From NCBI GenBank assembly GCA_027451865.1, contig DAIDHW010000001.1, forward strand, positions 306,995 through 370,994: a stretch of DNA of 64,000 nt, given 5' to 3'. The DNA is from Leptolyngbyaceae cyanobacterium clean351. Its GTDB lineage: Bacteria > Cyanobacteriota > Cyanobacteriia > DAIDHW01. Positions 15,792 to 22,759 of this stretch are shown here, in pieces. Position 1 is the first letter of the stretch; the number at the start of each line of letters is the position of its first letter. The notes under the pieces were generated by a model, which searched no databases, was not told the origin of the DNA, and saw nothing but the letters and a program-made list of their open reading frames with translations. Position numbers and translations under genes: made by a program.

Positions 15792-16693
15792 TTATTCCGG
15801 CCTACAATGGCGCCCAAACCCTGGGAAAGCTCCTGGCAGCCCTCAGTTGTCAGACCTATCCCCGGGAAAGCTTGGAGGTAATTGTAGTCGACAACAACTC
15901 CCAAGATGGCTCAGACCAGATCGCCCGCAGCTTTACCGGGGTGAAGGTAGTCTACGAACCGGTCCAGGGCCGCAGTGCCGCCCGTAACCGAGGGATTGCC
16001 ACTGCTCAGGGCTCTGTGTTGGCCTTTACCGATTGTGACTGCATTCCCCACCCGGACTGGATTAGGGCCGGAGTCCAGCTTCTGCTGACCTCGGGGGCCC
16101 AGCGAGTGGGGGGACAGATAATTCTCGACCCCATTACCCCCGACAGTCCGAGCACTAGTCTGCTCGACGCCCTCTATAATTTCCATCAGGCAGAGGTGAT
16201 CCGGCGCTACGGGGCAGTAATCACGGCCAACTTCATCACCTATAGGTCCCTCTTTGGGCTGGTAGGTCTTTTCAACCCTCAAGCCACCGGCCTAGAGGAT
16301 ATGGAGTTTGGCCTGCGGGCCGAGCTTGCCCATACTAAAGCAGTCTACGCTCCAGACTCCATCATCTTCCATCCCCCCCGGGATTGGTCTACCCTCCTGG
16401 CTAAGGGACGGGCTTCCGGGCGAGGCACCTACCTGCTATGCAAGGTCTATCCTACCTGGTCAGGACTGTGGGGCTGGAAACATCCCTTACGGATTATCAA
16501 GTTGCTTCTGTGGCCTCGGCCACTCCATTGGCAGCGCCTTCCCTTCTCCCCTCGTCGTCTCAGGTGGTCCCAAGTGTTCTGGATCCACCTCCTGGGCTGG
16601 CGGCTCATCTATTGGCCGAGTGCTCTCACCTACGCCCAATTGTGGCTGCAAGACCTGGTAAACCGGGGGCTGACCACAACCAAAGCCAATTAA
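15749..16693 (+). CDS. Family 2 glycosyltransferase
   Basis: This GT-A family enzyme has VSVIIPAYNGAQTLGKLL, VIVVDNNSQDGS, the SAARNRGI substrate-loop motif and a TDCDC metal-binding motif. The RGTYLLCK region and aromatic-rich C-terminus suggest peripheral membrane attachment. I start at ATG 15749 (314 aa), just before FVSVIIPAYN; a longer upstream frame encodes Pro/Leu-rich sequence overlapping the previous gene and is not credible. It overlaps that gene by 43 nt. Function in surface polysaccharide synthesis is inferred. Confidence 0.85.
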   Translation: MPDPTSPALPFVSVIIPAYNGAQTLGKLLAALSCQTYPRESLEVIVVDNNSQDGSDQIARSFTGVKVVYEPVQGRSAARNRGIATAQGSVLAFTDCDCIPHPDWIRAGVQLLLTSGAQRVGGQIILDPITPDSPSTSLLDALYNFHQAEVIRRYGAVITANFITYRSLFGLVGLFNPQATGLEDMEFGLRAELAHTKAVYAPDSIIFHPPRDWSTLLAKGRASGRGTYLLCKVYPTWSGLWGWKHPLRIIKLLLWPRPLHWQRLPFSPRRLRWSQVFWIHLLGWRLIYWPSALTYAQLWLQDLVNRGLTTTKAN

Positions 16694-16744
16694 CTCCCTA
16701 ACCACTTAGGCCCAAGAGTAAGGAGGTCAAGAATGGGCAGTCAG

Positions 16745-16774
16745 TTGACAATCCTATCTAGGTTTTGTTATTTT
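16745..16774 (+). promoter_or_regulatory. Candidate promoter of the glutamine-riboswitch gene
   Basis: A perfect TTGACA (16745-16750) is followed after 18 nt by TATTTT (16769-16774). The predicted start is at ~16781, immediately before the riboswitch. A GTT-N8-TAC element (16767-16780), one base off the NtcA consensus GTA-N8-TAC, overlaps the -10 region, so NtcA could act here as a repressor. That last point is inference. Confidence 0.55.
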
Positions 16775-16783
16775 AGATACAGA

Positions 16784-16868
16784 ATAATCGTTCATCTCTC
16801 CTGTTGAAACCCGACCACTCGGGTCGCTGGAGAGACGGAAGTAGGGATTGTCCCCAAGGAACGCGCCT
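16784..16868 (+). ncRNA. Glutamine riboswitch (glnA RNA motif)
   Basis: The leader matches the glnA RNA motif closely. A 5' CGTTC (16790-16794) pairs with GAACG (16859-16863) as P1. CTCTCC (16796-16801) pairs with GGAGAG (16829-16834) as P2, with an inner ACCCGA/TCGGGT hairpin. The conserved GACGGAAGTAGG bulge comes next, then a small GGG/CCC P3 hairpin, and the terminal CCAAGGAACGC. This class binds L-glutamine in cyanobacteria and alters expression of nitrogen genes. It lies directly upstream of a 71-residue membrane-protein gene. Confidence 0.93.
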
Positions 16869-16895
16869 AACATCTCCACCCTGAGGCACAATTCC

Positions 16896-17111
16896 ATGAC
16901 GTTTTCTAATTTGGCCGTTGTAGCACCGACCTATCATCAAGGGGTCAATCCCACCCCCTCCCCCGTCTCCTCCGGGAGCTACCTGGGGGGGACGCTGGTA
17001 TTTGTGGCCTTGGCCGTGATGGTGATAACTGGGCTAGCAAGTGCCGGGGTCCTGCAGCCCCGGGAGACAGTCAAGTCCCGCCTGGGTCAGGCTTCTGGTC
17101 CAGCCCACTAA
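16896..17111 (+). CDS. Small single-TM protein under glutamine-riboswitch control
   Basis: The 71-residue protein has a polar, Pro/Ser-rich N-terminus, one strong transmembrane helix (about residues 32-52, TLVFVALAVMVITGLASAGV) and a short basic tail (RETVKSRLGQ). I do not recognise the family; it is not an IF7/IF17 glutamine-synthetase inhibitor. The start at ATG 16896 is 27 nt after the riboswitch, with GAGG 11 nt upstream; a longer in-frame reading would start inside the riboswitch. A strong terminator follows. Its position next to PII variants and an amino-acid-type permease suggests a nitrogen-status role at the membrane. Confidence 0.7.
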   Translation: MTFSNLAVVAPTYHQGVNPTPSPVSSGSYLGGTLVFVALAVMVITGLASAGVLQPRETVKSRLGQASGPAH

Positions 17112-17140
17112 CACCATCACGCTATAATCTCTCTATCCCG

Positions 17141-17172
17141 AAAGCCGCGTCAGACTGACGCGGCTTTTTTGT
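17141..17172 (+). terminator. Rho-independent terminator after the riboswitch gene
   Basis: An 11-bp perfect stem, AAGCCGCGTCA (17142-17152) and its complement (17156-17166) with a 3-nt loop, is followed by a run of T residues on the plus strand. The reverse strand lacks an equal T-run but could still terminate the convergent PII gene that ends at 17192. Confidence 0.88.
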
Positions 17173-17191
17173 TTAAGGGTGGGCTAAGGAC

Positions 17192-17584
17192 CTAGGGATT
17201 AGTCATCCCCTCTAATTCCGGTTCTGGCAATAGCACTTCCACTCCAGTCTCTCCCGTCCGAATCCGCACAGCCTTGGTGACGGGCAACACAAACACCTTA
17301 CCGTCACCGATTTTGCCCGTGTGAGCCGTCTTGACAATTGTATCGACCACCAGTTCGGTCATTTCAGAGGCCACTACCAATTCCAGTTTGACCTTGGGAA
17401 TGAAATCGACGGTAAAGGGTTGCCGCTGGGCATTGTACAGGCCCAGGAAGGCCAAGGGACGCCCCTTTTGCCGCCCGAACCCCTTAACTCCAGTGACCGT
17501 CATCCCCTGCACCCCCACCTTGACCAACGCTTCCTTAAGTTCCTCTAGCTTGGCAGGTTGAACTACCGCAATAATTAAATCCAT
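17192..17584 (-). CDS. Variant PII signalling protein with enlarged T-loop (copy 1)
   Basis: This 130-residue GlnB-family trimer subunit keeps the effector-binding residues of PII: GFGRQKG (positions 35-41), the Lys of the KVKLE strand, TGKIGDGKVFV (B-loop) and AVRIRTGE (C-loop). ATP/ADP and 2-oxoglutarate binding is therefore plausible. The T-loop is about six residues longer than canonical (RPLAFLGLYNAQRQPF) and lacks the Ser49/Tyr51 modification sites of cyanobacterial GlnB. The C-terminus is extended by ~14 residues. It has its own promoter (17726-17754). It is thus not the housekeeping glnB but a dedicated paralogue, probably for a membrane partner. Confidence 0.88.
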   Translation of the reverse strand: MDLIIAVVQPAKLEELKEALVKVGVQGMTVTGVKGFGRQKGRPLAFLGLYNAQRQPFTVDFIPKVKLELVVASEMTELVVDTIVKTAHTGKIGDGKVFVLPVTKAVRIRTGETGVEVLLPEPELEGMTNP

Positions 17585-17725
17585 AGTCGTCTAGGCGCCT
17601 TTTTTAGATCAGGGTCCAAATCCCCATAGATGTGCCTAGCTATGAGCCGAGCCACCTGTGACCTTGGCAGCCCATAACTAACCCAAATGCACACTCGAAG
17701 ACTAGATTCTGTATTTTACGAGACA

Positions 17726-17754
17726 GATATAACAGTTTTATATTGGTCTGTCAA
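17726..17754 (-). promoter_or_regulatory. Sigma70-type promoter of PII copy 1
   Basis: Read on the minus strand: a perfect TTGACA (17754-17749), a 17-nt spacer, then TATATC (17731-17726). It would give a leader of ~130 nt before the ATG at 17584. It lies just downstream of the terminator of the preceding PII gene, so the two PII copies appear to be separate transcription units. Confidence 0.6.
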
Positions 17755-17779
17755 GGATTACCCGGTCCACGTGGCCATG

Positions 17780-17807
17780 AAAAAAGCCACGCCCTAAAGA
17801 CGTGGCT
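17780..17807 (-). terminator. Rho-independent terminator after PII copy 2
   Basis: Read on the minus strand: a 7-bp stem AGCCACG/CGTGGCT with a 9-nt loop, followed by TTTTTT. It lies 40 nt beyond the stop of PII copy 2 and would end the permease / 52-residue protein / PII transcript. Confidence 0.85.
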
Positions 17808-17846
17808 GGACTCAGAGGCCGGAGGTCTAGCCCCCGTCAAGTAACC

Positions 17847-18233
17847 CTAGCCCACGGGAGCTTCGGCCTCCTCGGGGGTGAGGGCAGCAACATCGGTTTC
17901 GTTGGTGCGGATCCGGACTGCCTTGGAGACTGGGATCACAAACACCTTGCCATCGCCGATCTTGCCGGTGTGGGCGGTTTTGACGATGGTGTCTACCACG
18001 GCATCGGTGAGCTCAGAGGGCACCACCATTTCCAATTTCACCTTGGGGATAAAGTCAACCACAAAGGGCTGACGTTCCATGTTGTAGAGGCCGAGAAAAG
18101 CCAAGGGGTGACCTTTCTGCCGCCCGAAGCCCTTGACGCCACTGACCGTCATGCCTTGGATGCCAGCTTTAATCAGCGCTTCCTTCACTTCATCCAGCTT
18201 AGAAGGCTGAATTACCGCCATGATTAAGTCCAT
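17847..18233 (-). CDS. Variant PII signalling protein with enlarged T-loop (copy 2)
   Basis: This 128-residue PII-family protein is closely related to copy 1. It shares the retained GFGRQKG, GDGKVFV and RIRT effector-site motifs and the same elongated T-loop core (PLAFLGLYN, then RQPF). Differences concentrate at the loop tip (NAQ versus NME) and in the C-terminal extension (DVAALTPEEAEAPVG). The ATG at 18233 has an AAGG ribosome site 6 nt upstream. It lies 33 nt downstream of the 52-residue membrane-protein gene and in the same direction as the permease, so co-transcription is likely. Confidence 0.88.
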   Translation of the reverse strand: MDLIMAVIQPSKLDEVKEALIKAGIQGMTVSGVKGFGRQKGHPLAFLGLYNMERQPFVVDFIPKVKLEMVVPSELTDAVVDTIVKTAHTGKIGDGKVFVIPVSKAVRIRTNETDVAALTPEEAEAPVG

Positions 18234-18266
18234 AAGTTACCTTTTCCTGTGCGTAAAATGCTGGAG

Positions 18267-18425
18267 CTATAGACCCAGCGCTGTCTCAACCACCAAACCA
18301 AAAATCACCAATCCCAGGAGCACCTTGCCGGCGGTTTGAAAACCTACCTTCAGGATTCGCCTTTGCTGTTTACGGGGGAGAGTCGGCCACTCCTGGGGGT
18401 CAATGAACCATTTGTTTGTTGCCAT
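18267..18425 (-). CDS. 52-residue single-TM protein between permease and PII
   Basis: This short protein has a cationic N-terminal half (PTLPRKQQRRILKVGF) and one C-terminal transmembrane helix (about residues 33-50, GKVLLGLVIFGLVVETAL), suggesting an N-in orientation. I do not recognise the family. The start is ATG 18425; upstream is a pyrimidine-rich tract with no Shine-Dalgarno sequence, so translation may depend on coupling or a non-SD mechanism. It lies 97 nt after the permease and 33 nt before PII copy 2. That position makes it a candidate accessory subunit of the permease. Confidence 0.6.
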   Translation of the reverse strand: MATNKWFIDPQEWPTLPRKQQRRILKVGFQTAGKVLLGLVIFGLVVETALGL

Positions 18426-18522
18426 AGGGGAGAGGGTAGATAGGAGGAGAGATGAGACTCTCCCGGGGTGCCCTGGGTACCGCTCCGGGAGAGCTTCTGG
18501 GGCGGGGAAGCCAAAATCAGAC

Positions 18523-20196
18523 CTAGTAGTCTCGCTTCGATTCCCGCAGGGGATGGTCAATGTCGTGGGGGACTAAGATCGGCCGGCCAGTCATCATACT
18601 GGTGCCAAAGACGTAGAGGAACCCAAGACCAAAGAATACCACTGACACCCCGATGGCGATTTGGGCGTTGGTGGCCGAAGAACCCCCGGCGGTGAAGCCA
18701 AAGTAGAACACCCCAAACATCATGGCGAAGTTCATAATGGCCCCAATAATGGGGATGACCACGGTCTGCCAGACGTTAGTTTCCTCCCCAAGCAGATGGT
18801 CTAGGGAAGCTACCAGGGTAACTAGACAGGTCAGACCGTAAAAAATAAAGGTGCCAATGTTTGACATCAAGGTGACTTGGGTCAGGTTGTTAACATTGAG
18901 CACTCCGTATCCACCGATGGCGGCCGACAGGATAGTCAGGAAGATGACTCCAATGTAGGGCGTGCCAAAGGAGCGGTGCAGCCGGCCAAAGGCCGCCGGC
19001 AGTTCGTTATCCGCAGCCATGGCGTAGGTGATCCGCACCCCCGTGGATAGGGAGGAAAGGGTAGTGCCTACCAAGGCCATCAGCACCGTGATCGCGAGCA
19101 CCACCACCAGTACAAAACCGTGCCCACCGAGGAGCTGGTCCCCTAGAATGCGCGCCATGTCCCCGATAGGGGCACCGGAAAGGGCCGCCGCGTCAAAGCC
19201 GGTAACGATGCTGCCCCCAGCGTACTTAGCGGGGTCAAGGCCCAGGGCCTTCACGGCAGCCGCAAAGTCGGTAATCTTGGGGTCTAGGCCGGAGACGAAG
19301 GAGGAGGCATCTTGGGCCTTATCGACTACCCCCGCGTAGGCGTTGCTGATAAAGAAGTTAGCCGCAAAGTACTCGAGGAAGTAGCAAATGCAGGCTTGAA
19401 TAAACAGGGAGAGAATAACCGCCTTCGGGATATCCCGCTTGGGGTTAATGGCTTCTCCCGCTAGGGCGGTGGCAGACTCAAAACCCACCACCAGCAAGAT
19501 GGCGATTGTGCACTGGAACAGCAGGCCGTTGAAGTCGTGGGGTAACAGCACACTCACGGCGTTGGGGAATTCGTACTTGAACTCTGGATGTCCAAGGCGA
19601 AAGGCAATGAACATTATGCTCAAGATGACCAGAGAGACGATCTGGACAATGTTGATAATAATGTTTACCAGAGTCGACCCAGTCACCCCCATGAGGGCAA
19701 TGAAGCCCACCAAAACCGCAAACACGGCACACAGGGCGATCTGGGAAAAGGGGTCAGAGGCGAAGTTAGGGTTGAACAGCTGACCAATGTAGACAATCAG
19801 CGTCCCCATGAAGGCTACCATAACCCCAGGGTAGACCCAGTAGTACAGGTGGGAGGACCAGCCAGTAAGAAACTTGACGACCCGGGCGAAGCGGAAGTGC
19901 TTGTGCTCTTCCTTGCTGAGAATGGCGACCTCGGCATAAAAGTAGGAACTGCCTGCCCCAGCGTTGGGGTAGGCCTTGGACATGGTGGCAAAGCAACTGG
20001 CGGTCAGCAGGGCAATCATCGTAGCAATGGCAATAGAGGACCACATGTTCAGGGCTGAGGAACGGGGGGCCTGCACCTGATAGGTGGTCCACAAGAAGGC
20101 CCCAGGAGCGATCAGGGCCATCGCATTGATGGTAACCCCGATTAAGCCTAGGGTAGGCTTAAGGCCTTCGGAGGCGGGAGATTCTGCACTGGACAT
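18523..20196 (-). CDS. APC-superfamily permease linked to PII variants
   Basis: The ~557-residue polytopic protein has about 12-14 transmembrane helices. The first helix, LGLIGVTINAMALIAPGAFL, carries the unwound G-x-G-type segment of the amino acid-polyamine-organocation family. TM6 contains VGFESATALAGEAINPKRDI, the family signature. A long hydrophilic insertion (about residues 285-355) lies between two central helices. The substrate is unknown; amino acids or amines are usual for the family. I start at ATG 20196; an alternative TTG at 20214 adds six residues, and neither has a good ribosome site. A perfect NtcA box lies 65 nt upstream of the start, and the downstream genes encode a one-TM protein and PII variants. 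Confidence 0.87.
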   Translation of the reverse strand: MSSAESPASEGLKPTLGLIGVTINAMALIAPGAFLWTTYQVQAPRSSALNMWSSIAIATMIALLTASCFATMSKAYPNAGAGSSYFYAEVAILSKEEHKHFRFARVVKFLTGWSSHLYYWVYPGVMVAFMGTLIVYIGQLFNPNFASDPFSQIALCAVFAVLVGFIALMGVTGSTLVNIIINIVQIVSLVILSIMFIAFRLGHPEFKYEFPNAVSVLLPHDFNGLLFQCTIAILLVVGFESATALAGEAINPKRDIPKAVILSLFIQACICYFLEYFAANFFISNAYAGVVDKAQDASSFVSGLDPKITDFAAAVKALGLDPAKYAGGSIVTGFDAAALSGAPIGDMARILGDQLLGGHGFVLVVVLAITVLMALVGTTLSSLSTGVRITYAMAADNELPAAFGRLHRSFGTPYIGVIFLTILSAAIGGYGVLNVNNLTQVTLMSNIGTFIFYGLTCLVTLVASLDHLLGEETNVWQTVVIPIIGAIMNFAMMFGVFYFGFTAGGSSATNAQIAIGVSVVFFGLGFLYVFGTSMMTGRPILVPHDIDHPLRESKRDY

Positions 20197-20260
20197 GGTT
20201 CTTGAAGGTTTCAAGGAGTGATTAAGCTTCCAAGATCCCGGATCCCTTACCTAGGATTCT

Positions 20261-20274
20261 GTAGCCCAGAATAC
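20261..20274 (-). promoter_or_regulatory. NtcA-type binding site upstream of the APC permease
   Basis: GTAGCCCAGAATAC matches the NtcA consensus GTA-N8-TAC exactly. NtcA is the cyanobacterial nitrogen regulator activated by 2-oxoglutarate. The site is centred ~71 nt upstream of the permease ATG. No good -10 box was seen at the 20-24 nt spacing expected for class II activation, so whether NtcA activates or represses is open. Confidence 0.55.
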
Positions 20275-20370
20275 GGATAGTCCCAATCTACGAGAATGAA
20301 ATAATACCGATACGCATTTGTCATTCCCCCCCTTGCCCCAGTCGCCCAACTGGAGTTATTCGGCCCGCGG

Positions 20371-21054
20371 CTAGGGGGAGGCTGCTAGCAGGCCGGCGAA
20401 AAGTCGGCGACCGGCGGTGCCGCCCGTGAGGGGGTCAGCCGCCCGCTCTGGATGGGGCATCATCCCCAGCACGTTACCCGCAGCATTACACAGGCCAGCG
20501 ATCCCATTCAGGGATCCATTAGGGTTCTCGTTAAGGGCGCCGGAGGCTGAGCAGTAGCGCAGCAGCACCTGGCCCTGGTCCTCTAGTTGGCGCAGAGTAG
20601 TCGGGTCAGCGTAGTAACAGCCTTCCCCGTGGGCGATGGGGAGGGTAATTACTTCCCCCACCCGGTAGTCCTGAACCCAGGGGAGGTCCTGACGCTCGAC
20701 GCGCAGGTGCACCCGATCACAGGTAAAGTGCAACTTTTGGTTGCGGATCAAAGCTCCCGGCAACAAGCCCGCCTCCGTGAGCACTTGAAAGCCATTACAG
20801 ATTCCCAGGACCATCCCCCCCCCTCGAGCAAAGGCGCACACCGCCTCCATCACTGGGGAGAGGCGTGCTAGGGCCCCACAGCGCAGGTAGTCCCCATAGC
20901 TGAACCCCCCCGGGATCACCACCACATCCACGCCCCCCAGGTCCTGTTCCGTGTGCCAAATCCAGTGCAACTGCTGGCCGAGCAGGTCCTGAACCACGTA
21001 GGCCACATCCCGGTCACAGTTGGACCCCGGAAAAACCACCACCCCAAATTTCAT
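20371..21054 (-). CDS. purQ: Phosphoribosylformylglycinamidine synthase, glutaminase subunit PurQ
   Basis: This 227-residue class I glutamine amidotransferase supplies ammonia to PurL in purine synthesis. It has the start KFGVVVFPGSNCDRD, the nucleophile motif GICNGFQVL (Cys) and the His/Glu pair in MMPHPERA near the C-terminus. I start at ATG 21054; a 36-residue upstream extension in the same frame is unlike PurQ and was rejected. A GIY-YIG gene ends 22 nt upstream. purS and purL are not adjacent in this window. Confidence 0.95.
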   Translation of the reverse strand: MKFGVVVFPGSNCDRDVAYVVQDLLGQQLHWIWHTEQDLGGVDVVVIPGGFSYGDYLRCGALARLSPVMEAVCAFARGGGMVLGICNGFQVLTEAGLLPGALIRNQKLHFTCDRVHLRVERQDLPWVQDYRVGEVITLPIAHGEGCYYADPTTLRQLEDQGQVLLRYCSASGALNENPNGSLNGIAGLCNAAGNVLGMMPHPERAADPLTGGTAGRRLFAGLLAASP

Positions 21055-21076
21055 CTCTTGGCACCCCAGAAAACTA

Positions 21077-21610
21077 CTAGCTGATGTCGAGAAACCCGCT
21101 TTCCTTGAGTTTGGGGTTGAACCGCACCCCCAGTCTTGCCCCCCGCTGGGCCAGGCACTCAAAAATCTCCGCCTCCACTCGCCGGGCCGCCTGCTTCATC
21201 ACTCGGCCCCGGTCAGCCTCGGTAACGGCGCTGGCCAACTGCTGGGCTTCCTGGGGGGTGAGGCGGGGGGCCACGGCCACCGGCTCGGTCCAGCGGCAGC
21301 GCTCCGGACCATTGCCGGGGGGTATTTGACCATTCTCCTCAATCCAGGCCCCCTGGGTCTGCTCTAAAAAGGCCCGTTGTGGTCGGGTCTGGACATAGAC
21401 CTTTAGCCAGTAGCACTCCCGGGGACAGCGCACCAACACCTGCTGAAGAGTCAAAGAAATATCCCGCGAGTAACCCACGTACTGCAGAATCTTACCTTGG
21501 TCAAAGACTCCGAAAACTCCAGGTTTAGCCTGTAGATGGGCGGGCAACTGGCCATTGGTGTCTAGAAAGGGGATAAATTCCAGGTCGGCTAAGGCTACCG
21601 CTTCAGTCAT
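21077..21610 (-). CDS. GIY-YIG nuclease-like protein
   Basis: The 177-residue protein has a degenerate GIY-YIG core at residues ~28-55: [21 protein letters not shown] supplies the GxF and YVG elements and the Arg of the fold. A conserved C-terminal part contains [17 protein letters not shown] and an Arg/Ala-rich helix. Proteins of this type occur in cyanobacteria, but the substrate and nuclease activity are unknown to me. Its ATG overlaps the minE stop by 8 nt, so it is probably translated as the fourth gene of the min operon. Confidence 0.72.
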   Translation of the reverse strand: MTEAVALADLEFIPFLDTNGQLPAHLQAKPGVFGVFDQGKILQYVGYSRDISLTLQQVLVRCPRECYWLKVYVQTRPQRAFLEQTQGAWIEENGQIPPGNGPERCRWTEPVAVAPRLTPQEAQQLASAVTEADRGRVMKQAARRVEAEIFECLAQRGARLGVRFNPKLKESGFLDIS

Positions 21611-21887
21611 CCTTGGTCATCTCTCCCCGGACGCGGCGAATCGGTAAATTAGCCACCAGAGCTGTAGCCCGCTGGTTACTGTCAAGGACAAACTCCATTC
21701 CCTCTGGGTCAATCTCTACGTAACGGGAGACCACTGCCAAAATTTCCTGACGCATGGCGGCCACCATTTCCGGCGGCAAGTCGGCCCGGTCGTGGGCGAT
21801 CACCACCTTTAGGCGCTGTTTCACTTCCTCCCGGCTACCGCTAGGCTGAGGTCGGGGGAAGAGTCGCTCTAGGAGTTCGTGAATCAT
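21603..21887 (-). CDS. minE: Cell division topological specificity factor MinE
   Basis: The 94-residue product has an N-terminal membrane-targeting/MinD-activating helix ([11 protein letters not shown], then [19 protein letters not shown]). A C-terminal dimerisation domain follows, with [17 protein letters not shown]. It stimulates the MinD ATPase and drives pole-to-pole oscillation that confines FtsZ to mid-cell. I start at ATG 21887, the family start; nine upstream codons in frame are excluded. It lies 10 nt after minD in the order minC-minD-minE. Confidence 0.96.
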   Translation of the reverse strand: MIHELLERLFPRPQPSGSREEVKQRLKVVIAHDRADLPPEMVAAMRQEILAVVSRYVEIDPEGMEFVLDSNQRATALVANLPIRRVRGEMTKDD

Positions 21888-21897
21888 AGACCCTGCC

Positions 21898-22704
21898 CTA
21901 AATAACTTTCGCAAAGAGGATCTTTTGCAGCCGGTCTAGGAAGCCCTCCCGGGGAGCCTCAAGGGGCAAAAAGGGTACATCCTCTCCCTCTAGTCGCCGC
22001 GCAATATTCTCAAAAGCTAAGCCCGCTAGGGGGAGGGGGTCAGCGAGGACTAGGGGCTCACCCCGGTTGGTAGATACAATCACTTTTTCGTCATCCGGAA
22101 TTACCCCCACCACCGGGATGGCGAGGATCTCTTGCACATCCTTCACCGACATCATATTGTTGGCTGCCACCATGGCGGGGCGGACTCGGTTGACCACCAG
22201 CTGAATTTTTTTGACGCTGTTAGCTTCAAGGAGACCCACCACGCGGTCCGCATCCCGGACCGCAGCAATTTCAGGGGTGGTGACAATTAAGGCCTCCCGG
22301 GCCGCAGCTACGGCATTCTGAAATCCCCCCTCGATCCCGGCGGGACTGTCAATGAGAATGTATTCGAAGTCCTCCGCCAGTAGACTGACTAACTGGCGCA
22401 TCTGGTCAGCAGAAACCGCCTCCTTAAGGCGATTCTGGGCCGCGGGCAATAGGCAAAGATTACTCTGGCGCTTATCGCGCACCAGGGCTTGCTCTAGGCG
22501 ACACTCCTGGGCCAATACCTCTACGGCAGTGTAGACAATGCGGTTCTCAAGTCCCAGCAGCAGATCTAAATTGCGCAACCCAAAGTCTGCATCAATAACC
22601 ACCGTTCGCCGGCCTCGCTTGGCCAAGGCCATGCCCAGGTTAGCGGTGGTGGTGGTTTTGCCTACCCCCCCCTTGCCGGAGGTAACTACAATCGTGCGGG
22701 TCAT
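21898..22704 (-). CDS. minD: Septum site-determining ATPase MinD
   Basis: This 268-residue ParA-type ATPase has the deviant Walker A motif [19 protein letters not shown] at the N-terminus, the switch I segment [14 protein letters not shown] and [12 protein letters not shown] as Walker B. The C-terminal amphipathic membrane-targeting helix is [13 protein letters not shown]. It recruits MinC to the membrane and is cycled by MinE. The start ATG 22704 gives [13 protein letters not shown]; ten upstream in-frame codons were dropped. Confidence 0.97.
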   Translation of the reverse strand: MTRTIVVTSGKGGVGKTTTTANLGMALAKRGRRTVVIDADFGLRNLDLLLGLENRIVYTAVEVLAQECRLEQALVRDKRQSNLCLLPAAQNRLKEAVSADQMRQLVSLLAEDFEYILIDSPAGIEGGFQNAVAAAREALIVTTPEIAAVRDADRVVGLLEANSVKKIQLVVNRVRPAMVAANNMMSVKDVQEILAIPVVGVIPDDEKVIVSTNRGEPLVLADPLPLAGLAFENIARRLEGEDVPFLPLEAPREGFLDRLQKILFAKVI

Positions 22705-22759
22705 AGGGCTGGTCTGGTGAGAGGTTAGCAACAAGTCTGGGTTAAGGATAACCCAGTTA

